Assembly (NCBI GenBank): GCA_017303795.1
Contig: JAFLBR010000002.1
Coordinates: 310,001 to 374,000, forward strand
Length of the DNA stretch: 64,000 bases
Reading direction: 5' to 3'
Origin: Cytophagales bacterium
GTDB taxonomy: Bacteria > Bacteroidota > Bacteroidia > Cytophagales > Cyclobacteriaceae
Shown: in pieces, positions 16,336-25,648 of the stretch
How the letters are laid out: each line of letters begins with the position of its first letter
Numbering within the stretch: position 1 is the first letter of the stretch
Notes under the pieces: generated by a model
What the model saw: the letters and a program-made list of their open reading frames with translations, nothing else
Database searches by the model: none
Told to the model about the DNA's origin: nothing
Translations under genes and position numbers: made by a program

Positions 16336-16686
16336 ATGCAGGATCTAAATTCAAGATCTGAAATTGAACTTATGGTGAATAGGTTTTATGATAAAGTAAA
16401 GCATGACGAACTGCTTGCACCGTTGTTTGCCCAGGTGGATTGGCCACATCACCTTCCCATTATGTATAACTTTTGGGCTTCTATGTTGCTGGGTGATAGA
16501 AGTTATGCCGGAAATCCGTTCCAAAAGCACGTGGCTTTGCCGCTAACAGTCCTTCACTTCAGTCGATGGCTGGAATTATTCAATCAAACAATAGATGAAA
16601 ACTTTGCCGGAGCTAAAGCCGAAGAGGTAAAATCCAGAGCTCAGAACATTGCCGCAGTGTTTCAATACCGGCTCAACCTTGGTTAG
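16336..16686 (+). CDS. Group III truncated hemoglobin
   Basis: 116 residues, the usual length of the 2-on-2 group III globins. The N-terminal helix (EIELMVNRFYDKVKHDELLA), the MYNFWASMLLGDRSYAGNPF segment and the proximal His in VLHFSRWLELFNQT match the family. Such globins bind O2 or NO and are often found with nitrogen-oxide metabolism, so NO detoxification that protects NosZ is a sensible inference. The start codon directly follows the stop of the cupin gene. It closes the nos island. Confidence 0.88.
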   Translation: MQDLNSRSEIELMVNRFYDKVKHDELLAPLFAQVDWPHHLPIMYNFWASMLLGDRSYAGNPFQKHVALPLTVLHFSRWLELFNQTIDENFAGAKAEEVKSRAQNIAAVFQYRLNLG

Positions 16687-17270
16687 TTGCCGTTAGCCCA
16701 ATCTGCCGCGACCATACTCGCAGTTATAAACGTAGCACCGCAAGGGCGGTGAAGACTGGGAAATGTAAGCGCGTAAGAACAAATAGACCGATCGGATATA
16801 AAATTCTGAAAAGAAAAGCCGAAGTCTCTATTCGGTTGTGAACGCATTTTATAAGATACCCATCACTCTTGGCTCGTGTAAAGAGAAGACAAACGAGATC
16901 CAAGACGCACTGGAAAGTTGAGGTATAAGTTGCACCAGGTTTGAATAATATTGGTTAAGCCAGTTACAATTTGGGTTATCCAAATTCCTAAATTGATGGA
17001 AATGAGAACTCTAGTAGTGATGAATTGTGACACTTTTTATGTAAAATAATTTATAATAATTCTAAATTACTTTACCGATAAGAATTGATGGAAGAATACC
17101 ATCTAAAACCTGTTCAATAAGTACACCATCATTACACGTTAAAGTTGCTACAGTTAGGTTTAGAACATTTAAATTTATTGTACCACTCGTTAAAATTAAT
17201 TTGAAATAAGGCATTTGGCATGTAGATTTGTGCGATTCCGTAAAAAAGCGGCTATCCTAAACGTGCAACG
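16687..17270. other. 584-base spacer before the ACIII operon
   Basis: No open frame of interest was found on either strand. The left part contains small hairpins (CACCGC-AAGG-GCGGTG near 16736-16751, and GCCGAA pairing with TTCGGT near 16817-16836). The right part is A/T-rich and ends in the promoter at 17200-17230. A small RNA or a decayed gene in the left part cannot be excluded. Confidence 0.4.
17200..17230 (+). promoter_or_regulatory. Bacteroidota-type promoter of the act-cox operon
   Basis: TTTG (17200-17203), 19 bases, then TAGATTTG (17223-17230): both parts of the Bacteroidota sigma consensus (TTTG at -33 and TAnnTTTG at -7) at the proper distance. Transcription would begin near 17235, leaving a leader of roughly 35 bases before actA. 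Confidence 0.65.
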
Positions 17271-18530
17271 ATGAAGAAAAGATTATCTCGTCCCGTTACG
17301 ATTTTAACTCTCGCCCTCGTATTCTTTTTTAATTTTTCATTATCCGCTCAGGAAATTCCAACAGACGAAGCCGCTATTAAAGCAGGCGAAGCCTTATTCA
17401 ATGGCAACTGTAAGTCTTGCCATCGCGTAAAGCAAAAGTTGGTAGGGCCAGCCCTTGCCGGAGTAGAAGATCGCGCTCCTTCTGTATCATGGATTATTAG
17501 CTGGGTGCGTAATCCCGCAAAAGTGATTGCCAGTGGCGATGAGTACGCCAACAAAATTTATAACGAGTATAACAAAAGCCAGATGACGGCTTTCACCAGT
17601 TATACCGATGAACAAATCCTGAGCATTTTAGCGTATGTAAAAGCAGATGCTGCCAGGGTTGATGCACCAGCCCCCGGAACAACAACAGCAGACAACACTG
17701 GCGGTGGTGCAGGTGTTCCATCCGGTTATCTCAATGCCATCCTGATCGGGCTTGTCGTAATCCTAGTATTGTTGCTCATCATTTTAAGTCTGATCATCAA
17801 CGCCCTTAAAAAATATCTCGATCAGAAAGATCTTACAGAAGACGAAAAGGAAGTTGTTCACTCCAAGTACACCTTCAATACTATTATTAAGAGTTCAGGT
17901 TTTATTTTCATTGTAATATTTCTGGTGGCCTCTATTACATTCAAGAATGTGATTGATGGTCTTTACTCTATCGGTATTCAGCAAAACTATCAACCTAAGC
18001 AGCCTATTGCGTTCTCGCACAAGATTCACGCGGGGCAATATGAAATTGAGTGTCGTTATTGCCACACAGGTGCACTTAAAGGCAAACAAGCCAACATTCC
18101 TTCGGCCAACATTTGTATGAACTGTCACTCACAAATCCGTGAGGGTACTAATACCGGAACAACGGAAATCAGTAAGATTTATGCCGCTATCGGATATGAT
18201 CCAGCTACCGGATCTTACACCGGTAAACAAAAACCAATTGAGTGGGTGCGGATTCATAATCTTCCTGACTTAGCTTATTTCAATCACGCACAACATAATA
18301 ATGTGGGTGGTATTGAATGCCAGACTTGCCATGGCCCTATTGAAGAAATGGATGTGGTGAAACAATACTCACTGTTAACAATGGGCTGGTGTATTGATTG
18401 CCATCGTAAAACAGATGTGAACACTAAAGGCAACGAGTACTACGACAAGTTGCTGGAGTTACACAACAGTAAGAAATCATTGAAAGTAGAAGACATTGGC
18501 GGTTTGGAATGTGCCAAATGTCACTATTAA
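17271..18530 (+). CDS. actA: Alternative complex III subunit ActA with fused N-terminal cytochrome c (six hemes)
   Basis: 419 residues. A Sec signal (to about residue 26, SLSAQ) is followed by a class I cytochrome c domain (NCKSCHRVKQKLVGPALAGV), a linker, a membrane helix (ILIGLVVILVLLLIILSLII, about residues 162-181), a second helix (about 207-225) and the pentaheme domain. Five CxxCH motifs in the latter are CRYCH, CMNCH, CQTCH, CIDCH and CAKCH; the last ends at the penultimate residue. With the N-terminal one this makes six hemes. ActA passes electrons within the quinol-oxidising ACIII complex. It leads the operon, with a good promoter upstream. Confidence 0.93.
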   Translation: MKKRLSRPVTILTLALVFFFNFSLSAQEIPTDEAAIKAGEALFNGNCKSCHRVKQKLVGPALAGVEDRAPSVSWIISWVRNPAKVIASGDEYANKIYNEYNKSQMTAFTSYTDEQILSILAYVKADAARVDAPAPGTTTADNTGGGAGVPSGYLNAILIGLVVILVLLLIILSLIINALKKYLDQKDLTEDEKEVVHSKYTFNTIIKSSGFIFIVIFLVASITFKNVIDGLYSIGIQQNYQPKQPIAFSHKIHAGQYEIECRYCHTGALKGKQANIPSANICMNCHSQIREGTNTGTTEISKIYAAIGYDPATGSYTGKQKPIEWVRIHNLPDLAYFNHAQHNNVGGIECQTCHGPIEEMDVVKQYSLLTMGWCIDCHRKTDVNTKGNEYYDKLLELHNSKKSLKVEDIGGLECAKCHY

Positions 18531-18566
18531 AATTATAATTCGAACTCGACCGGATTTTTTGAACCT

Positions 18567-21500
18567 ATGACTACAAAAACATACTGGAAAGGATTACCCC
18601 AACTGAAAAACGACCCCAAGTTTGTTAAGAATGCAGACAAGGAGTTTGTTGATCTTGGCGTACAGGAAGATGCGGGCCACTCGCGCAGGGATTTTCTTAA
18701 GATGATGGGCTTTAGCGTAGCCGCAGCTTCATTGGCTGCCTGCGAAGCGCCTATCCGCAAAGCAATTCCTTATGTAAGCAAGCCTTTGGATGCTGATCCG
18801 GGCATTCCGAACTATTACGCCAGCACCTATATTAATGGTGGCGATTATTGCAGCATTGTTGTTAAGGTAAGAGATGGTCGTCCGATAAAGATTGATGGTA
18901 ACAGCTTATCAAAAGTTACCATGGGTGGAACCAGTGCACAAGTGGAGGCTTCTGTGTTATCGTTGTACGATAACTTCCGGTTGCGAGGCCCGCGGGTAGG
19001 CGAGAAGGTTTCGGATTGGGAAACTGTTGATAAAGAAATTTTAGCCAAGCTTACTGAGATTGCTTCTAAAGGTGGCCAGATCAGAATTGTGAGCAATACT
19101 ATTCTCAGCCCAAGCACAAAAGCAGTTATTGAGAAATTCAAAACCAAGTATCCTACTACCAAAGTAGTTCAGTACGATCCGATTTCATATTACGGTATAG
19201 TAAAAGCTAATCAGGAATCGCTGGGAGCAGCCATCATTCCTTCATACGATTTCAGCAAAGCGAAAGTAATTGTAAGCGTGGGTGCCGATTTCTTAGGAAC
19301 CTGGTTATCGCCTATCGAATTCACGAAACAATTTGCAACCAACCGCGAGATTACTGCCGAGAAGAAAGAGATGTCGCGCTTATATGCATTCGAATCTAAC
19401 CTTTCACTTACCGGTGCAAATGCCGATTACCGCACGGCTATCAAACCTTCGCAGGAAGGATTAGTTGTAGCACAACTTTACAAATTGATTTCAGATAGCG
19501 GTTCTACCGGAATAGATGGAATTACGCATCTTGAAAAAGCAGCAGCCGAACTAAAAGCAAATGCCGGAAAAGCATTGGTGGTTAGCGGTTCAAATGATAA
19601 AAACGTACAGATTGTAGTTAACGCAATCAATAATTTGTTGGGAAGCTACGGCACTACTATTAACGCAAGTGCTCCGGTTAATTTCCGCCAGGGTAACGAT
19701 GAGGAAATGGCTGCCTTTGTAGCAGAAGCAACCAGCGGTAAAGTAGATGGCGTTATTTTCTATAACTGTAATCCAGTTTACGATCATCCGCAAGGAGTGG
19801 AGTTAGGCAAAGCACTTAAAGGCCTTGCGCTTACAGTTTCTACTTCTACAACACCCGATGAAACTGCTTCGGCTTCGGCATACATTGCGGCCGATCATCA
19901 TTACTTAGAATCATGGAACGATGCAGAGCCAAAGTTGAATTCATTCAGCTTATCGCAACCTGCCATTACACCGATATTTAAAACCCGTCAGGCACAGGAG
20001 AGTTTGCTGGTTTGGGCTGGTGAAGCTAATACCGAATATTTTTCTTTCGTTCAGGAGTATTGGAGAAGCCGTTTCTTTGCCGCTTCTGGCGGATTGGATT
20101 TTCAAAACTTCTGGGATAAGTGCTTATACGATGGCGTGTTCGAAGTAACAGGCAATTCACCTGCGGCTTCCTTCAATGGAAATGCCGATAGCGCATTGTC
20201 TGCGATTGCTTCTACATACTCTGCATCAAATTCAGGTTTTGAATTGGTGCTTTATGAAACTTGTGGTTTGGGTACAGGCTCTCAAGCTAACAACCCATTG
20301 TTGCAAGAGTTACCAGATCCTATTACCAAAGCAACATGGGATCATTATGTAACTGTTTCATTATCGGATGCATCTGAATTAGGTATTGATAATGATGCTG
20401 AAGGCAGAACCCAATTAGTGAATGTTACTGCCAATGGCAAAACTATCTCAGTAGCTGCGTTGGTTCAGCCCGGTCAGGCAAAAGGAACATTGGGTGTTGC
20501 ATTAGGATACGGCCGCACACAAGTGGGGTTAGTAGGTAAGGAGATTGGAGCTAATGCTTATCCATTACTTAGCTTAGGCACATCACTTGGTTATAGTGTT
20601 ACATCTGGAGTTAAAGTCGAGAAGACAGAAACCCCATTCCAGATTGCACAAACCCAGATTCATCAAACATACATGGGCCGTGCCAATGTGGTGCAAGAGT
20701 CAGTACTTGCTGATTACCTGAGCAACCCACAAGAGTGGAACGATAAAGCTCCCAAGGTTACATCATGGGATAAGAAAGTTCTTCCCGGAACATTGAGTTT
20801 GTGGAAAGGCCACGACTATAAAAATCACCATTGGGGAATGGCCGTTGACCTGAACACGTGTACCGGTTGCGGCTCTTGCGTAGTGGCTTGTAATGTAGAA
20901 AACAACGTGGCGCTGGTGGGTAAGCAAGAAGTAATCAATCGCAGAGAAATGCATTGGTTGCGGATCGATCGCTACTACTCTTCGGAAGCTGATGTGGAAG
21001 ATTATATTGGAATGGAAAAAGCTTCAGAAAATCCTGAAGTAGTATTCCAGCCGATGATGTGTCAGCATTGTAATAACGCACCTTGCGAAACGGTGTGTCC
21101 GGTTGCGGCAACCACACACAGTACAGAAGGTCTTAATCAAATGACCTATAACCGTTGTATCGGTACCCGCTATTGTGCAAACAACTGTCCTTATAAAGTA
21201 AGACGTTTCAACTGGTTCAAATATCACGATAACAACCAGTTCTTGAATGCTAACCCAGCCATGAATACCGACTTAGGTCGCATGGTGTTGAATCCGGACG
21301 TAACCGTTCGTTCGCGCGGTGTAATGGAGAAATGTTCATTCTGTGTGCAACGCATTCAAAGCGGTAAGCTTACTGCCAAGAAAGAGCGTAGAACCATGAA
21401 AGATGGCGAAGTAGTAACCGCTTGCCAGGCTGCATGTTCTACCGGTGCTATTTTGTTTGGCGATATGAACGATCCGGAAAGCAAAATCAGCAAAGTGTTG

Positions 21501-21686
21501 GGCATTGAAACTCAATACAAAGAGGTAGTAATAGATGGTAAAAAAGAAACTGTTGTGGATTATGGAATCGACAAGAAGGTTACTAACCCACGTGCCTACA
21601 GAGTACTGGAGGAAATCGGGGTTAAGCCAAACATCTTCTACTTAACAAAAATCCGTAACAAGGATAAAGAATCTAAGAACGCTTAA
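18567..21686 (+). CDS. actB: Alternative complex III subunit ActB (molybdopterin-oxidoreductase-like plus ferredoxin domain)
   Basis: 1039 residues. A twin-arginine type signal, SRRDFLKMMGFSVAAASLAA, lies at about residues 35-55. The large middle (about 60-740) resembles the molybdopterin oxidoreductase fold, without cofactor in characterised ACIII. The C-terminal ferredoxin part (about 760-1000) has four cysteine groups: CTGCGSCVVAC, CQHCNNAPCETVC, CIGTRYCANNC, and CSFCVQR with CQAAC, consistent with three [4Fe-4S] and one [3Fe-4S] clusters as in known ActB. The two parts are fused in one chain, as in other Bacteroidota. Confidence 0.94.
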   Translation: MTTKTYWKGLPQLKNDPKFVKNADKEFVDLGVQEDAGHSRRDFLKMMGFSVAAASLAACEAPIRKAIPYVSKPLDADPGIPNYYASTYINGGDYCSIVVKVRDGRPIKIDGNSLSKVTMGGTSAQVEASVLSLYDNFRLRGPRVGEKVSDWETVDKEILAKLTEIASKGGQIRIVSNTILSPSTKAVIEKFKTKYPTTKVVQYDPISYYGIVKANQESLGAAIIPSYDFSKAKVIVSVGADFLGTWLSPIEFTKQFATNREITAEKKEMSRLYAFESNLSLTGANADYRTAIKPSQEGLVVAQLYKLISDSGSTGIDGITHLEKAAAELKANAGKALVVSGSNDKNVQIVVNAINNLLGSYGTTINASAPVNFRQGNDEEMAAFVAEATSGKVDGVIFYNCNPVYDHPQGVELGKALKGLALTVSTSTTPDETASASAYIAADHHYLESWNDAEPKLNSFSLSQPAITPIFKTRQAQESLLVWAGEANTEYFSFVQEYWRSRFFAASGGLDFQNFWDKCLYDGVFEVTGNSPAASFNGNADSALSAIASTYSASNSGFELVLYETCGLGTGSQANNPLLQELPDPITKATWDHYVTVSLSDASELGIDNDAEGRTQLVNVTANGKTISVAALVQPGQAKGTLGVALGYGRTQVGLVGKEIGANAYPLLSLGTSLGYSVTSGVKVEKTETPFQIAQTQIHQTYMGRANVVQESVLADYLSNPQEWNDKAPKVTSWDKKVLPGTLSLWKGHDYKNHHWGMAVDLNTCTGCGSCVVACNVENNVALVGKQEVINRREMHWLRIDRYYSSEADVEDYIGMEKASENPEVVFQPMMCQHCNNAPCETVCPVAATTHSTEGLNQMTYNRCIGTRYCANNCPYKVRRFNWFKYHDNNQFLNANPAMNTDLGRMVLNPDVTVRSRGVMEKCSFCVQRIQSGKLTAKKERRTMKDGEVVTACQAACSTGAILFGDMNDPESKISKVLGIETQYKEVVIDGKKETVVDYGIDKKVTNPRAYRVLEEIGVKPNIFYLTKIRNKDKESKNA

Positions 21687-21719
21687 AATTTTTGAATAGG
21701 AACTGATACGAACCAAAGT

Positions 21720-23093
21720 ATGCAAGCAACTTCATCAGTACGGGAATCACTAATCACTGGCGGCAAAACGGTACGCGATGTATCGGAAGACATCAGCCGG
21801 CATGTAGAGAACAAACCTAACCGCTTGTGGTGGATAGCGTTTTCAATTTCACTAGTTCTATTCGGGTTTGGCTTTTATTGCCTGGCCGCACTCTTATGGG
21901 AAGGGATTGGCCTTTGGGGGTTGAATAAAACAGTGGGTTGGGCGTGGGATATCACCAACTTCGTATGGTGGGTTGGTATTGGTCACGCTGGTACGCTTAT
22001 TTCTGCCATCTTATTATTGTTCCGTCAGAAGTGGAGAATGTCAATCAACCGCGCTGCAGAAGCGATGACCATCTTTGCGGTAATTTGCGCGGCTACGTTT
22101 CCGTTGGCGCACATGGGTCGTTTATGGTTAGGTTTCTATTGGGCGCTGCCACTGCCTAACACCTGGGGTTCGTTGTGGGCAAACTTTAACTCACCACTGT
22201 TGTGGGATGTATTTGCGATCTCGACTTACTTTACTGTATCACTTGTATTCTGGTACATTGGTCTTATTCCTGACTTTGCCGTTATCCGCGACCGCGCAAC
22301 CCGTATGGGTAACAAAACCCGCGCAACTATTTATAACGCCCTTAGCTTTGGTTGGGATGGAGCCGCAAAAACATGGATGCGTTACGAGTCAGTGGCGTTA
22401 ATCCTTGCAGGTCTGTCAACACCACTGGTACTTTCAGTTCACACCATTGTATCGTTCGACTTTGCAACTTCGGTTGTTCCGGGTTGGCACACTACGATCT
22501 TCCCGCCATACTTTGTGGCTGGTGCGATCTTCTCTGGCTTCGCGATGGTACTTACTCTCTTGATTGTAACCCGTAAAGTATTTAAACTGGAAGATTACAT
22601 CACGATCTACCACATCGAGTTGATGAACATTGTAATCATCATCACAGGTTCCATTGTAGGCATTGCATATATCACGGAGTTCTTTGTTGCCTGGTACGGA
22701 ATGGTACCGGCTGAATTCTACGCATTCTATAACCGCGCAACCGGTCCATACTGGTGGGCATATTGGTCAATGATGACGTGTAACGTTATTTCACCTCAAC
22801 TTTTCTGGTTCAAGAAAATCAGAACCAATATCGTAGCCACATTTGTGTTGTCGATTATTGTAAACATTGGTATGTGGTTCGAACGTTTTGTAATTATCGT
22901 AACCTCTATCCACCGCGATTACCTGCCTTCAAGCTGGTCGATGTTTTATCCTACCGTGTACGATTTGGGTGAATACATCTTCACGTTTGGGTTGTTCTTT
23001 ACCGCATTCTTCCTGTTTGCCAAGTTCTTCCCGGTAATCAACATGGCCGAGGTAAAAAGTATTATTAAATCATCTTCCGAAAAGAAGCATTAA
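21720..23093 (+). CDS. actC: Alternative complex III subunit ActC (NrfD/PsrC-like)
   Basis: 457 residues with about ten membrane helices after an N-terminal amphipathic stretch. It belongs to the NrfD/PsrC quinol-binding family. Segments such as VWWVGIGHAGTLISAILLLF and TYFTVSLVFWYIGLIPDFAV are characteristic of ActC. It is expected to hold the quinol-oxidation site next to ActB. It lies between actB and actD in the canonical gene order. Confidence 0.94.
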   Translation: MQATSSVRESLITGGKTVRDVSEDISRHVENKPNRLWWIAFSISLVLFGFGFYCLAALLWEGIGLWGLNKTVGWAWDITNFVWWVGIGHAGTLISAILLLFRQKWRMSINRAAEAMTIFAVICAATFPLAHMGRLWLGFYWALPLPNTWGSLWANFNSPLLWDVFAISTYFTVSLVFWYIGLIPDFAVIRDRATRMGNKTRATIYNALSFGWDGAAKTWMRYESVALILAGLSTPLVLSVHTIVSFDFATSVVPGWHTTIFPPYFVAGAIFSGFAMVLTLLIVTRKVFKLEDYITIYHIELMNIVIIITGSIVGIAYITEFFVAWYGMVPAEFYAFYNRATGPYWWAYWSMMTCNVISPQLFWFKKIRTNIVATFVLSIIVNIGMWFERFVIIVTSIHRDYLPSSWSMFYPTVYDLGEYIFTFGLFFTAFFLFAKFFPVINMAEVKSIIKSSSEKKH

Positions 23094-23098
23094 CAGAT

Positions 23099-23626
23099 AT
23101 GAGCAGCACTGGCGAAAAATTTCTGGTAGGTATTTTTGACGATGAAGACATTTTGCTTCATGGCGTTGAAGGCATTCGTGAAAAAGGCGTAAAGATACAC
23201 GAGGTGTATACTCCGTTTCCCGTTCACGGCCTGGATGAAGTATTGGGTTATAAGCGTTCGCGTTTACCTATTGCAGCTTTCTTGTTCGGTTTAACCGGAA
23301 CCAGCTTAGCATTAACCATGCAAATCTGGATGTTGGGTTTTGACTGGCCTATGATTATTGGTGGTAAAAACTTTGTTTCGTTACCACCTTTTATTCCAGT
23401 AACGTTCGAGTTAACCGTTTTGCTTTCAGCGTTGGGTATGGTGGCCACGTTTTTTATTGTGAGCGACATGAAACCTTATAAAACGCCTCGAACTTACGAT
23501 ATCCGCAGCACAGACGATAAGCATGTAATGGCTATTGATCTGGCAGCAAACAAATTGAGCAAAGATGAAATTGGCCAGATTCTGAAAGCCAATGGTGCAT
23601 CGGAAGTAAATGAAAAGAACTTTTAA
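23099..23626 (+). CDS. actD: Alternative complex III subunit ActD (DUF3341)
   Basis: 175 residues. The N-terminal soluble part (FLVGIFDDEDILLHGVEGIR, then HEVYTPFPVHGLDEVLG) is the DUF3341 signature. Two membrane helices follow, at about residues 58-80 and 95-122. A structural subunit of ACIII. It lies 5 bases after actC and 2 bases before actE. Confidence 0.93.
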   Translation: MSSTGEKFLVGIFDDEDILLHGVEGIREKGVKIHEVYTPFPVHGLDEVLGYKRSRLPIAAFLFGLTGTSLALTMQIWMLGFDWPMIIGGKNFVSLPPFIPVTFELTVLLSALGMVATFFIVSDMKPYKTPRTYDIRSTDDKHVMAIDLAANKLSKDEIGQILKANGASEVNEKNF

Positions 23627-23628
23627 TT

Positions 23629-24258
23629 ATGCTGAATATGCGTATTAAGTTAGGAATATGGGGTGTGGCAGGAGCCTTGTTGCTGGCAGGTTGTAAAGCT
23701 GGTGGCGATTATCAAGGTCTGGAATATGCGCCCAACATGTATCACTCTGTAGCGTATGAGCCTCTTACCCAAATTACCGATGAAGGGTATGGCGTAATGG
23801 TGAACTCACTGGATAACGGTAGGGGTGAATATTACAACACCAATAAGTTTAATCCATTTGCTATGAATATGCGTCTTCCGGCTCCCAACACGGTGCGCAG
23901 AACTGCGAATGGCTGGTTGCCTTACCGCGGTGCAAATGATACAACCGGTTTACGTCTGGCAAATAAGTTAATCAATCCGCTTGCTGAATCTCCAGCCATT
24001 CTGGATCAAGGGAAACTGCTATACGAAATCAACTGCAAGCATTGCCACGGGGCCAAAGGTGCTGGCGATGGTAAAGTAGCCGATAAATATCCAGGCGTGG
24101 CTAACCTTACCGGTGATGCAATTAAAGGCGTAACAGAAGGTCACATCTTCCACGTAATCACATACGGAAAAGGTTTGATGGGCGCACATGGTTCGCAGGT
24201 AAGCGAAGAAGAGCGCTGGAAAATTGCCCGCTACGTAAAACAACTTCAAAAGAATTAA
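23629..24258 (+). CDS. actE: Alternative complex III subunit ActE, monoheme cytochrome c lipoprotein
   Basis: 209 residues. The signal MRIKLGIWGVAGALLLAGCK (counted from ATG 23638) has lipobox LLAGC; ATG 23629 is three codons further upstream and either could be used. One heme site, CKHCHGAKGAGDG, lies in the C-terminal half, with a Met in GKGLMGAHG as probable axial ligand. ActE probably passes electrons from ActA to the caa3 oxidase or a soluble cytochrome. Confidence 0.92.
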   Translation: MLNMRIKLGIWGVAGALLLAGCKAGGDYQGLEYAPNMYHSVAYEPLTQITDEGYGVMVNSLDNGRGEYYNTNKFNPFAMNMRLPAPNTVRRTANGWLPYRGANDTTGLRLANKLINPLAESPAILDQGKLLYEINCKHCHGAKGAGDGKVADKYPGVANLTGDAIKGVTEGHIFHVITYGKGLMGAHGSQVSEEERWKIARYVKQLQKN

Positions 24259-24281
24259 TCTCTACTTAGATACCTATATCA

Positions 24282-25625
24282 ATGGCAGCAGACGAACAGT
24301 ACATTTTTAAACCGGAAGCAAAGCGTAAAATCTCCATTCTGTTTGGAGTTGGTATTTTACTTTTTGTACTGGGTGTTATTATGGCTATGAATTCCGGTGG
24401 ACACCATGAAGGTGCCGAACACGGATCAATAGAAGCCGCCAAAACTTTAGTAGCCAGCACCGATCCGGAAGCTTCTGCAACCGAAGAAGGTGGCCACCAT
24501 GGTAGCCCGGTGTGGTTAAAAAGAATTTATACTTCACTGTGGCATAACAACATCTTCTTTACCGGAATTGGTATAATCGGGTTGTTCTTTGTGGCAATAC
24601 AATATGCGGCACAGGCCGGTTGGTCGGCTCCCATTAAGCGTATTCCGCTTGCTATGGGTCAGTGGATTCCTATTGCCGGAGTGTTGATGTTAATTATCTG
24701 GTTCGTTGCCAAAGGCGACCTCTTCCATTGGACGCATCATGATTTATATGATCCAGCTTCTGCTGATTATGATAAAATTCTGGATCAGAAGAGTGTTTAT
24801 TTTTTCTGGTTAGGATCGAAAGGTGGTTTCCCAACTTTCTACATCCTGCGCATGGTAGCATTCTTTTCCTTGTGGTACTGGTTCTATACCCTCATCAAAA
24901 AACAAATGCTGGCCGAGGATTTGGAAGGCGGTACACAACACTGGTATTCAGCCCGTAAACTTTCGGCTGTGTTCCTGATCATTTTTGCAGTGAGTTCATC
25001 AGTAGCGGCATGGGATTGGGTAATGAGTATCGATCCACATTGGTTCAGTACCATGTTTGGCTGGTATGTGTTTGCAAGCTGGTGGGTAACAGGTTTAGCT
25101 ACCATTACTTTAATCGTAGTTAACTTGAAAGATGCCGGCTACCTGAAAATGGTTAACGCCAACCACCTGCACGATTTGGGTAAGTTTGTATTTGCGTTTA
25201 GTGTGTTCTGGACATACATCTGGTTTAGCCAGTTCATGTTGATTTATTATGCCAACATTCCTGAAGAAACGGTGTATTTCATTGAACGCCTGAAGCATTC
25301 TCCATACTCCTGGATATTCTATGCCAACCTGATCTTAAACTTTGTGTTGCCGTTCTTGTTATTAATGACGCGCGATGCCAAGCGCCACATGGCTATGTTG
25401 AAAGTAGTTTGCCCGATTATAATTGTGGGCCACTGGTTCGATTTCTATAACATGATTACACCAGGTATTATGCAATACAACGGTGGTATAGGTTTACTGG
25501 AAATTGGCTTGGCTTGTATTTTCTTTGCATTGTTCTTATGGGTTTCGTTAAGTGCCCTTTCGAAAATGCCACTGGTGGCTAAGAACCACCCGATGATGGG
25601 CGAGAGTTTGAATCATCATATTTAA
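24282..25625 (+). CDS. actF: Alternative complex III subunit ActF
   Basis: 447 residues with about ten membrane helices, an NrfD-like homologue of ActC. Between helices 1 and 2 lies a loop with many His, Glu and Gly residues (NSGGHHEGAEHG, and EEGGHHGS). Characteristic segments include FYILRMVAFFSLWYWFYTLI and SVAAWDWVMSIDPHWFSTMF. Followed after 23 bases by coxB, which fuses the ACIII and oxidase gene blocks. Confidence 0.93.
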   Translation: MAADEQYIFKPEAKRKISILFGVGILLFVLGVIMAMNSGGHHEGAEHGSIEAAKTLVASTDPEASATEEGGHHGSPVWLKRIYTSLWHNNIFFTGIGIIGLFFVAIQYAAQAGWSAPIKRIPLAMGQWIPIAGVLMLIIWFVAKGDLFHWTHHDLYDPASADYDKILDQKSVYFFWLGSKGGFPTFYILRMVAFFSLWYWFYTLIKKQMLAEDLEGGTQHWYSARKLSAVFLIIFAVSSSVAAWDWVMSIDPHWFSTMFGWYVFASWWVTGLATITLIVVNLKDAGYLKMVNANHLHDLGKFVFAFSVFWTYIWFSQFMLIYYANIPEETVYFIERLKHSPYSWIFYANLILNFVLPFLLLMTRDAKRHMAMLKVVCPIIIVGHWFDFYNMITPGIMQYNGGIGLLEIGLACIFFALFLWVSLSALSKMPLVAKNHPMMGESLNHHI

Positions 25626-25648
25626 TAGAAACGCTGAATAAATAATAT

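Noticed and set aside
16736-16860. Group II intron or retron remnant in the spacer
   Set aside because: Small stems slightly recall intron domain V, but there is no reverse transcriptase, no AGC triad with the right bulge, and no boundary sequence.
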